Shown piece after piece: positions 1 to 5,343 of a DNA stretch of 5,343 nucleotides. Every line of letters starts with the position of its first letter. Position 1 is the stretch's first letter. The notes under the pieces are model-generated. The model saw only the letters and a program-made list of their open reading frames with translations, was not told the origin of the DNA and did no database searches. This stretch comes from Sulfurovum sp. (lineage in GTDB: Bacteria; Campylobacterota; Campylobacteria; Campylobacterales; Sulfurovaceae). Made by a program: the position numbers and the translations under genes. The stretch is taken from assembly GCA_020726085.1 (NCBI GenBank), contig DYTG01000110.1, positions 1 to 5,343 of the forward strand, read 5' to 3'.

Positions 1-62
1 GGTTGCACTAAGATTTTTACGCCCCTCAAAGATTATTTCAATTTTGTTTTAGTTATGTTTAT

Positions 63-68
63 TATAAT
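63..68 (+). promoter_or_regulatory. Candidate -10 box (TATAAT) for the exported protease-like gene
   Basis: A perfect TATAAT hexamer sits 37 bases before the GTG start at 106, in a T-rich stretch (positions 40-70). No good -35 hexamer is found at the usual spacing. Housekeeping promoters of Campylobacterota are known for a strong -10 with a poorly conserved -35, so this fits. Transcription would begin near position 75, giving a leader of about 30 bases. AT-rich DNA yields such hexamers by chance, which limits certainty. Confidence 0.5.
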
Positions 69-91
69 TCCAAAAAATTTAACTTCTAGCT

Positions 92-96
92 AGGAG
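92..96 (+). promoter_or_regulatory. Ribosome binding site that supports the GTG start at 106
   Basis: AGGAG lies 9 bases before GTG at 106. The alternative in-frame ATG at 133 has no purine-rich site at proper distance and would cut off the positively charged N-terminus of the signal peptide. The GTG is therefore preferred. The site overlaps the 3' half of an 8-base palindrome, CTAGCTAG, at 86-93. Confidence 0.7.
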
Positions 97-105
97 AGAT
101 TATAA

Positions 106-576
106 GTGTGGCGTTATGGATTTTTGATACTTATGAGTGTGCTTTTTCTCTTTGGAGCCAAAAACAACAGCATCGCAGAAGATGACAATCATGTGGTAAT
201 TGGGCGATTGGAAAAGGTACACATTATGGCAGCTGACATGAGCAAAAAAGCACGCATTGATACGGGTGCAAAGACAACATCCATTGATGCGCAAAAGATT
301 GAAACCTTTTTGCGGGATGGAAAAGAGTGGGTAGGCTTTACATTCAACAACCAACGCATTCAAGCCCCTTTGGTAAGAATGGTACGCATCAAGCGTCACG
401 GAGGTAAACCGATTCGCCGACCAGTTGTCGAACTCGAACTTCAATTGGCAAAAATTACCAAAAAAGTGGAAGTGACTTTGGCCAATCGTGCAAGATACCA
501 CTATCCTATTTTGATTGGTAGAAACTTTTTGCGTAACCATTTTATCGTTGATGTCAATCGTATATTTACGCTCTAA
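106..576 (+). CDS. Exported retropepsin-like protein, 'ATP-dependent zinc protease' family (DUF785)
   Basis: This 156-residue protein begins with a signal-peptide-like segment: Arg3, then a hydrophobic run at about residues 5-18, with a possible signal peptidase cleavage after Ser-Ile-Ala at 22-24. The mature part carries the marks of the PF05618 family. These are an aspartic-protease-type motif ARIDTGAKTTS with Asp52-Thr53-Gly54-Ala55, a central RHGGKPIRRPVVELEL block near residues 97-112, and the closing block YPILIGRNFL at 133-142, followed by IVD at 147-149. The family is often annotated as an ATP-dependent zinc protease, but the fold is retropepsin-like, and the D-T-G triad implies an aspartic peptidase or a binding domain derived from one. 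Its length matches a single domain of the family. It should act in the periplasm or at the cell surface. The substrate is unknown. Relatives often sit beside RimK-type ligases or transglutaminase-like membrane proteins, and none is visible here. The start is GTG, chosen for its Shine-Dalgarno site at 92-96. It appears to be its own transcription unit. Confidence 0.82.
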   Translation: MWRYGFLILMSVLFLFGAKNNSIAEDDNHVVIGRLEKVHIMAADMSKKARIDTGAKTTSIDAQKIETFLRDGKEWVGFTFNNQRIQAPLVRMVRIKRHGGKPIRRPVVELELQLAKITKKVEVTLANRARYHYPILIGRNFLRNHFIVDVNRIFTL

Positions 577-629
577 AAAATAAGCTAAGCATATTAGAAG
601 CTCGTTTACCCCCTCTACAGCAATATTTC

Positions 630-637
630 GATAAAAT
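630..637 (+). promoter_or_regulatory. Candidate -10 region for the metG transcription unit
   Basis: GATAAAAT in the gap before metG resembles the -10 of Campylobacterota housekeeping promoters and lies 34 bases before the metG ATG. No clear -35 is present. The 95-base gap between the two genes (577-671) contains no convincing intrinsic terminator, so read-through from the upstream gene is also possible. Beyond this box and the metG ribosome binding site I see nothing else in the gap. Confidence 0.4.
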
Positions 638-657
638 TTCTCAAAACTCATTTGTTT

Positions 658-662
658 AAGGA
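658..662 (+). promoter_or_regulatory. Ribosome binding site that sets the metG start
   Basis: AAGGA lies 9 bases before ATG at 672. The in-frame TTG at 666 is only 3 bases away, too close for initiation, and the ATG at 675 is 12 bases away. The ATG at 672 is therefore the best start. Confidence 0.65.
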
Positions 663-671
663 TATTTGTCA

Positions 672-2627
672 ATGATGACGCATCAAAAAGCATACATTAC
701 TACCCCTATCTATTATGTCAATGACGTGGCACACATTGGTCACGCTTATACTACTATTATTGCCGATACGTTGGCTCGTTACTTCCGTATGGTGGGGTGC
801 GATACCTATTTTTTGACAGGTACCGACGAACACGGTCAAAAGATTGAACAATCAGCCCAACTCAAAGGCAAAGAGACCAAAGCCTATGCCGATGAGATTT
901 CGGCTACTTTTAGAGAGCTATGGGATGATTTTGGGATTAGCTACGACAAATTTATCCGAACCACCGACGAAGAGCATAAGCAAGGAGTACAAAAAGCCTT
1001 TAGCATCATGTTTGCCAATGGGGATATTTACAAAGATACCTACAAAGGTCACTACTGCATCTCATGCGAGGCTTTTTTCCCAAAAACGCAACTCGTTGAT
1101 GATGAGTTTTGCCCTGAGTGTGGCAAGGCTACGACGGTAGTCGAAGAGGAGAGCTACTTTTTTAGGCTTTCAAAATACGCTCAAAGATTGCTTGATTACT
1201 ACGACCAACATCCCGATGCGATTTTACCCAAAAGCAAACGCAACGAAGTGATTCGCTTCATTGAGGGGGGACTTAGCGACCTCTCTATCACTCGAACCAG
1301 TTTTGATTGGGGAGTGAAACTTCCTCAAGAGATAGACGACCCCAAACACGTCATGTATGTGTGGCTTGATGCGCTTATGAACTACATCACGGCCTTAGGA
1401 TACGGTGGCGATGAAGCCCTTATGAGCTATTGGCCCGCCACCGTTGAGCTTATCGGCAAAGATATTTTGCGTTTTCATGCCATCTATTGGCCAGCTTTCT
1501 TGATGAGTTTGGAGTTGCCTTTGCCTAAACACATCGCAGCGCACGGTTGGTGGACACGAAACGGTGAGAAGATGAGCAAATCCAAAGGCAATGTGATTAA
1601 GCCCAAAGAGGTAGCCGATGCTTACGGATTGGAAAACTTTCGCTACTTTATGCTTCGCGAAGTCCCTTTTGGTGGAGATGGAGACTTTTCGCAAAAGGCA
1701 TTGATTGATCGCATCAACTCTGATTTGGGTAACGATTTGGGCAATCTTCTCAATCGACTCATCGGTATGAGCGGTAAATATTTTGAGGGGAGTGTCACAA
1801 GTCACCGTGTCGAAAAGTTCTATGCACAAGAACTAAGCGAAACCAAAGCCAATATCGCTTCATTGGAGAACTATCTTAGTGATATTATGCTCCACCGCTA
1901 CCTTGAAGATCTTTGGCGACCCCTTAGCATCGCCAATCGTGCCATTGATAGGTATCAGCCGTGGAATTTGATGAAAGAGGGCAAAGAGGAGGAGGCAATG
2001 GCACTCAACGGGCTTATTGCCAATATTTTGACCCAAGTAGCCATCATGCTCCATCCCATCATGCCCTCCACTACCCAAAAAATCGCTGCAGCACTGGGTT
2101 TTGAGATAGGTAACGCTGCGTGGCAAAAGTTTATCGTCAAGGGGGAGCTATTGGACGATTTTATCATCGAAAAAATCCCTCCGCTCTTTCCTCGCATCGA
2201 AGAGCAACTCTTGATAGACCCTAGCCCCCAAGAAGCTCCCAAAGTAAAAGAACCCAAAAACGCACAAGAATCCAAAGAGACTCCACAAACGCAAGGTATT
2301 GCACTTATTGGCATTGATCAATTCTTCCAAACCTCACTCAAAATTGGTAGGGTTGTAAGCGGTGAAGAGGTTCCCAAAAGCAACAAGCTTCTTTTGCTTC
2401 AAGTCGATATTGGCGAAGCCATGCCACGACAAATCGTAGCGGGAATCAAAGAGTGGTACAGCCTTGAAGAGCTAATAGGCACACAAGTGTGCGTCGTTGC
2501 CAACCTCAAACCTGCCAAACTGATGGGACTCAAAAGTGAAGGGATGCTTCTAGCGGCCAAAGATGGGGATGGGTTGTGCATGATACGCCCCGAAAAACCC
2601 AAAGCCGTTGGAACTTCCATTAGTTAA
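672..2627 (+). CDS. metG: Methionyl-tRNA synthetase
   Basis: A cytoplasmic class I aminoacyl-tRNA synthetase that joins methionine to initiator and elongator tRNA-Met using ATP. It has 651 residues from the ATG at 672. The Rossmann catalytic domain shows the HIGH signature at residues 21-24 and the TGTDEHGQKIEQ block at 49-60. The inserted connective domain carries one four-cysteine zinc knuckle, Cys129/Cys132 and Cys147/Cys150. The KMSKS loop is at 300-304 (preceded by HGWWTRNGE, followed by KGNVIKP). An alpha-helical anticodon-binding region follows to about residue 510. A Pro/Lys/Glu-rich linker (about 515-545) leads to a C-terminal OB-fold tRNA-binding domain of the EMAPII/Trbp111 type (about 547-651). 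That domain includes SLKIGRVV, the DIGEAMPRQIVAGI block and NLKPAKLMGLKSEGMLLAA. The length fits MetRS enzymes with the dimerising C-terminal domain. All key motifs are intact. It is probably the first gene of a four-gene unit, and its stop codon overlaps the ribosome binding site of the next gene. Confidence 0.98.
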   Translation: MMTHQKAYITTPIYYVNDVAHIGHAYTTIIADTLARYFRMVGCDTYFLTGTDEHGQKIEQSAQLKGKETKAYADEISATFRELWDDFGISYDKFIRTTDEEHKQGVQKAFSIMFANGDIYKDTYKGHYCISCEAFFPKTQLVDDEFCPECGKATTVVEEESYFFRLSKYAQRLLDYYDQHPDAILPKSKRNEVIRFIEGGLSDLSITRTSFDWGVKLPQEIDDPKHVMYVWLDALMNYITALGYGGDEALMSYWPATVELIGKDILRFHAIYWPAFLMSLELPLPKHIAAHGWWTRNGEKMSKSKGNVIKPKEVADAYGLENFRYFMLREVPFGGDGDFSQKALIDRINSDLGNDLGNLLNRLIGMSGKYFEGSVTSHRVEKFYAQELSETKANIASLENYLSDIMLHRYLEDLWRPLSIANRAIDRYQPWNLMKEGKEEEAMALNGLIANILTQVAIMLHPIMPSTTQKIAAALGFEIGNAAWQKFIVKGELLDDFIIEKIPPLFPRIEEQLLIDPSPQEAPKVKEPKNAQESKETPQTQGIALIGIDQFFQTSLKIGRVVSGEEVPKSNKLLLLQVDIGEAMPRQIVAGIKEWYSLEELIGTQVCVVANLKPAKLMGLKSEGMLLAAKDGDGLCMIRPEKPKAVGTSIS

Positions 2628-2631
2628 GGAG
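2626..2631 (+). promoter_or_regulatory. Ribosome binding site overlapping the metG stop codon
   Basis: AAGGAG overlaps the metG TAA (2625-2627). It is 2 bases from the ATG at 2634, too near for normal initiation, and 11 bases from the in-frame ATG at 2643, which is long but usable. The second ATG also begins the protein directly at the MurF-like MKIEDI segment. The overlap suggests translational coupling with metG. Confidence 0.6.
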
Positions 2632-2642
2632 AGATGAATCAA

Positions 2643-3632
2643 ATGAAAATTGAAGATATTATTAACCTTACCAATGGCACACTTGCAACTAAACCAAAAA
2701 TTAATGCCATTGAGGGTGTTACGCTCTATGCTTCCAAAGTTGAACGGGGTGATTTGTTTATCTCCAATGAACAAAGCGAAATTGATAGAGCCATTGAAGA
2801 GGGTGCCTATGCCATTATTTACGATGAAGATAAAATTTGCACCAATGACAACGAGATTGCATGGATAAAAGTCGATAGCATCTATGAAGCCGCTTTTAGA
2901 ATTGTACGCTATGTCACTCTCTCCAAAGAGGCAGAGTTTTTCTATCTCACCCCTCACCAGATGAGCTTTGTCAAGATGATAGTCACCCAAAAAAGCAACA
3001 TCGTACTATTAAGTGATAATTGGAAAAAGGCGTTTGAACAGATTGTCAATAGTGAGGGGCGACTCTATATAGGTAGCCAAATTGACATGATGCAAAAAAT
3101 CCAACCCGATATCAAGAGACTCTCCAATCAAGTCGATGGCTACACAATGGGCGGAACACTTTTTAAATCAACCTTTAAAGTAGAAAAGTTTATCTATCAA
3201 GAAAAAGAGTTTGCTCCGTTTCATTTTGAAATATTGACCAAAGTTGTAGCTTTTTGCCAAGCCTTTGAGTTGCCCTATGCCATTGACAAAATCAAATACA
3301 CCAAGCACTTTACGCCTATCTTTATCGACAGTGATCTCACCAAAACGCACCCCAAAAACAGTGATCAAGTGATTATTTTTGTCGATAACATTCATGATAT
3401 TATTCAAGCTAGGGAGTATATCAAATACAACGGGCAATGGATCAAAAGCATCGTACTCACACCTCCCAATACCAAAATAGCGGAATTTTACGACAATCCG
3501 CACTGGTTCAAAGACTCCAAAGAAGCCATTGAGATACTCAAAAATACCCACTTCAACTACGCCTTTGTCTATACACTTGACAAGAGCATACTCAAAAATA
3601 TCAAAGAGGAATATACTCTTTTTGATATTTAG
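2643..3632 (+). CDS. MurF/MurE-like protein lacking the ATP-binding P-loop; function unknown
   Basis: A soluble 329-residue protein with no signal peptide or membrane segment. Residues 1-90 look like the N-terminal UDP-sugar-binding domain of Mur ligases. They show the opening MKIEDIINLTNGTL, then IEGVTLYASKVERGDLFIS at 23-41 (compare the 'gVs.dSRkvkpGDlFva' pattern of MurE/MurF), then AIEEGAYAIIYDED at 50-63. Where MurF would have its GxxGKT ATP loop, this protein has FFYLTPHQMSFVKMI (about 99-113), with no glycines or GKT. Weaker echoes of the Mur central and C-terminal domains may be present: TLFKSTFKVEKF from residue 173, and VDNIHDIIQAREYI from residue 247, at the place of the MurF 'DaYNANP' motif. 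It is also shorter than MurF (about 450 residues). It therefore cannot be an ordinary Mur ligase. It may be a pseudoenzyme, a regulator of wall synthesis, or a binding protein. Position directly after metG suggests co-transcription. The Mur link for the N-terminus is fairly good, and the rest is inference. An alternative start is ATG 2634 (332 residues). Confidence 0.8.
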   Translation: MKIEDIINLTNGTLATKPKINAIEGVTLYASKVERGDLFISNEQSEIDRAIEEGAYAIIYDEDKICTNDNEIAWIKVDSIYEAAFRIVRYVTLSKEAEFFYLTPHQMSFVKMIVTQKSNIVLLSDNWKKAFEQIVNSEGRLYIGSQIDMMQKIQPDIKRLSNQVDGYTMGGTLFKSTFKVEKFIYQEKEFAPFHFEILTKVVAFCQAFELPYAIDKIKYTKHFTPIFIDSDLTKTHPKNSDQVIIFVDNIHDIIQAREYIKYNGQWIKSIVLTPPNTKIAEFYDNPHWFKDSKEAIEILKNTHFNYAFVYTLDKSILKNIKEEYTLFDI

Positions 3633-3640
3633 CCTCTTTG
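3596..3640 (+). repeat. Two overlapping inverted repeats across the stop codon of the Mur-like gene
   Basis: The arm 3596-3608 (AAATATCAAAGAG) pairs with 3616-3630 (CTCTTT, two extra T, GATATTT) around a 7-base loop, giving 13 base pairs with a 2-base bulge. A second perfect 8-base pair, CAAAGAGG at 3602-3609 with CCTCTTTG at 3633-3640, shares the left arm, so the two hairpins exclude each other. No T-run follows the second one, so it is not a standard intrinsic terminator. The first is rich in A-T pairs and mostly inside coding sequence. It could affect transcript stability or the spacing of expression between this gene and the transporter. Confidence 0.45.
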
Positions 3641-3664
3641 TACCCTACCCAACAGTGAGAAACC

Positions 3665-5182
3665 ATGAAACCTAAAACCCTTTCCCAATCTCTTTTTGAA
3701 GCCCTCATAATGCCTTTTCAAGCCATGAGGCTACGCTATGTGCCACTTTTGATGATCTATTTTGCTTACGGAGCGACGGCATTTACTGCAATTGCCGATA
3801 GCTTTTTGGTCAAAAAAGAGTTGGCATTAAGTGCTGTGGAGTATATGGAGCTAAGTTTTTGGCTTATGATTCCGTGGAGTATCAAGATGATATTTGGACA
3901 AATAGTCGATTCGGTGAGCCTTTTGGGATCAAACCGTAAAATCTATGTCTATATCGGGGCTTTGCTTATGACGCTAGGTACTTTGATGATAGCTGCTATT
4001 GCGGGAGATTATGCGTTCTTTCAAGCCTATGACAAAGATGGACTCTACATGATGGCAATGATAGTCATGACCGTTGGTATCGTTTTGCAAGATGTGGTAG
4101 CCGATACGATGTCCACAGAGGTCACCAGCCCCAACCAAAGCGAAGAGGAACGCAAAAAAGAACTCGCTACTATTCAAGTTTTGGCACGGCTCTCTTTGGG
4201 TATGGCTGGGTTTGCGGTATCGGGATTGGGAGGGTGGTTGGCTAGTGTCTATAGCTATGAAAAAGTTTTTTTGCTCTCATTGTTTATCCCCATTCTCTCC
4301 ATCATTGGCGTAAGTTTGGTGCGGCTCAACCCCGTCCCCACTTCTCCGCTCAATAAAAAAATATTCTTTGGTGGGATTGGATTTGCTTTTTTTATCATCG
4401 CTATGGGGCTTTTAAAAGTGTCTTACTCTCAGGAGATTATCTTTGTCATCTCACTCATGATTGTTTTGTACATGCTCAAAGAGGTAGTAGGAGACCTTGA
4501 TGCTCAAACCATTCATCATATCAAAATGGCGATGATTGTGATTTTTGTTTACCGTGCTATGCCCTCAGTGGGCCCCTCTTTGCAGTGGTGGGAGATGGAT
4601 GCACTAGGCTTTGATGAGGCATTTTTTGGCATTTTGGCACAAATAGGGGCAACGCTTGGGATTATAGGAATGTGGCTAAGCGGTAAATTTATCGTCGATA
4701 AGTCTATCTCGGGAGTGCTTATTGCTATGACGATTATTTATACCGTTCTCTCTTTGCCACTACTGGGGATGTATTATGAGCTTCACACATTACTAGGCAT
4801 TGATGCCAAAACAGTAGCCCTTATCGATACCGCCCTAGCCTCCCCTTTTGATTACATTGCAGGAGTCATTATGCTTACTCTTGTCGCTATCTACGCTCCT
4901 GATGGCAAAAAAGCGACGTGGTTTGCTTTGATGGCAAGTTTTATGAATATCGCTCTAGCCGCAGCGAAGTTGCTCACCAAATACCTCAACGAAATCTTTG
5001 TCGTCACGCGTGAAATCAAACAAAACGGTGTCATTATCACCCCCGCTGACTACTCGCAACTAGGAATGCTTCTGTGGGTGGTGATTATTGTAGGCTTTGT
5101 GGTACCTATTGTGACGATTTGGAAATTCAATCCCGATAGCAACCCAAAAGCTACAACCAAAAACATAACAAAAGGAGAGTAA
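3665..5182 (+). CDS. BT1-family (folate/biopterin transporter-like) major facilitator membrane protein
   Basis: An inner-membrane protein of 505 residues with about 12 or more hydrophobic segments (approximately 26-46, 60-80, 93-114, 127-147, 170-192, 199-219, 233-251, 257-272, 289-305, 319-340, 348-368, 395-411, 416-437 and 465-487; some may be re-entrant or not span). Family evidence is the PWSIKMIFGQIVDS block at 70-83, the counterpart of the BT1 'PW.lKPlyG.lsD' motif and of the MFS loop 2-3 signature, followed by basic Arg91-Lys92. The LQDVVADTMSTE stretch at 141-152 matches the family's conserved Asp-rich helix 4 region, and Pro300/Pro304 precede an aromatic WWEMDALGF segment at 308-316. 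A charged cytoplasmic loop (157-167) follows helix 4. BT1 members in Leishmania and cyanobacteria/plants carry folates or pterins, but bacterial substrates are largely unknown, so only the family is claimed. The ribosome binding site is weak (AGTGAG at 3654-3659, 5 bases before the ATG). The gene is 32 bases after the Mur-like gene and 3 bases before the peptidase gene, consistent with one operon. Confidence 0.85.
   Translation: MKPKTLSQSLFEALIMPFQAMRLRYVPLLMIYFAYGATAFTAIADSFLVKKELALSAVEYMELSFWLMIPWSIKMIFGQIVDSVSLLGSNRKIYVYIGALLMTLGTLMIAAIAGDYAFFQAYDKDGLYMMAMIVMTVGIVLQDVVADTMSTEVTSPNQSEEERKKELATIQVLARLSLGMAGFAVSGLGGWLASVYSYEKVFLLSLFIPILSIIGVSLVRLNPVPTSPLNKKIFFGGIGFAFFIIAMGLLKVSYSQEIIFVISLMIVLYMLKEVVGDLDAQTIHHIKMAMIVIFVYRAMPSVGPSLQWWEMDALGFDEAFFGILAQIGATLGIIGMWLSGKFIVDKSISGVLIAMTIIYTVLSLPLLGMYYELHTLLGIDAKTVALIDTALASPFDYIAGVIMLTLVAIYAPDGKKATWFALMASFMNIALAAAKLLTKYLNEIFVVTREIKQNGVIITPADYSQLGMLLWVVIIVGFVVPIVTIWKFNPDSNPKATTKNITKGE
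5172..5177 (+). promoter_or_regulatory. Strong ribosome binding site for the downstream peptidase gene
   Basis: AAGGAG lies inside the last codons of the transporter gene, 8 bases before ATG at 5186. Good spacing and strength fix the start of the final, cut-off gene and imply that it is translated from the same messenger as the transporter. Confidence 0.75.
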
Positions 5183-5185
5183 TCA

Positions 5186-5343
5186 ATGAAAAAAATGTTT
5201 CAAAGAGCCGATGCTTCACAATACAGTTTGGTGGGGTACAAATACCAAAAACCCAGTGCCAACGCCAAAAAATATACCAACAACAATGCAAATCAAAAAC
5301 TTCCACCCAAAGTGGATTTGCGTAAACTCCTCACACCCATTGA
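5186..5343 (+). CDS. C1 (papain-family) peptidase-like protein, N-terminal fragment cut by the window edge
   Basis: Only the first 52 codons are present; the reading frame is open to the end. The start is MKKMFQRADASQYSLVGYKY, followed by a polar Lys/Asn-rich stretch, and then PPKVDLRKLLTPI at residues 40-52. That last segment matches the beginning of the mature domain of bacterial papain-like (C1A) peptidases, typically 'lP..vDLR....pVedQg..gsCtaha', in which the oxyanion Gln and catalytic Cys come about 5-15 residues later, just outside the window. No hydrophobic signal peptide is visible, so the protein looks cytoplasmic or exported by another route. It starts 3 bases after the transporter stop codon, so co-expression is likely. 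The identification rests on one short motif and its position after a short polar leader, so it is probable but not proven. Catalytic competence cannot be judged. Confidence 0.65.
   Translation, partial: MKKMFQRADASQYSLVGYKYQKPSANAKKYTNNNANQKLPPKVDLRKLLTPI

Noticed and set aside
1..93. An open + strand frame from position 1 to a TAG at 91-93, as the tail of an upstream gene
   Set aside because: The roughly 30 residues match no recognisable protein ending, and the stretch contains a TATAAT box and is very T-rich. It is more likely intergenic, though a gene tail cannot be fully excluded.
584..602. Weak inverted repeat after the first gene, considered as a terminator
   Set aside because: Only four contiguous pairs (CTAA with TTAG) with bulges beyond, and no T-run follows on the + strand. 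It is not a credible terminator.
100..693. A 197-codon open frame on the minus strand opposite the exported protease-like gene
   Set aside because: It is the reverse shadow of a gene with clear family motifs and a ribosome binding site. Its translation shows no recognisable domain.
844..1140. A second + strand open frame inside metG
   Set aside because: It is an out-of-frame reading of conserved MetRS codons, with a low-complexity start and no ribosome binding site of note.
1395..1829. Minus-strand open frame inside metG
   Set aside because: It lies wholly opposite the catalytic region of an intact MetRS and resembles no known protein. The same applies to the other minus-strand frames between 1860 and 2990, 3168 and 3551, and 3974 and 4177.
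2225..2300. Lys/Pro/Glu-rich segment of metG, considered as a frameshift or insertion
   Set aside because: The frame is continuous and this is the normal flexible linker before the C-terminal tRNA-binding domain.

Overview
The window is a compact stretch of bacterial chromosome with five protein genes, all on the + strand. It most resembles Campylobacterota (Epsilonproteobacteria). This is inferred from the moderately AT-rich composition, the short gaps between genes, TATAAT-like -10 elements without a clear -35, and the style of the proteins, especially a 651-residue MetRS followed by a conserved-type hypothetical protein. A free-living sulfur-oxidising genus is plausible, but the genus cannot be fixed from the sequence alone.

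Region by region: positions 1-105 are a non-coding leader with a TATAAT box and a good ribosome binding site. Positions 106-576 encode a small exported protein of the retropepsin-like 'ATP-dependent zinc protease' family (DUF785/PF05618). Positions 577-671 are a short gap holding a candidate promoter for the genes that follow. Positions 672-2627 encode methionyl-tRNA synthetase (metG) with its C-terminal tRNA-binding domain. Positions 2643-3632 encode a protein whose N-terminus looks like the MurE/MurF substrate-binding domain but which has no P-loop, so it is probably a decayed or repurposed Mur-ligase relative. Positions 3665-5182 encode a polytopic membrane protein of the BT1 (folate/biopterin transporter-like) branch of the major facilitator superfamily. 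From 5186 to the window edge lies the beginning of a gene that looks like a C1 (papain-family) cysteine peptidase.

The last four genes are separated by 15, 32 and 3 bases and probably form one transcription unit starting upstream of metG. Only metG has a secure function (charging tRNA-Met). The Mur-like protein may touch cell-wall metabolism, the transporter's substrate is unknown, and the tight pairing of the transporter with the peptidase gene suggests coupled expression, not a proven joint pathway. There are no RNA genes, CRISPR arrays, insertion sequences or phage genes. I see no convincing new multi-gene system. The most unusual items are the P-loop-less Mur-like protein, a switch-like pair of overlapping inverted repeats at its 3' end, and the peptidase start without a signal peptide.
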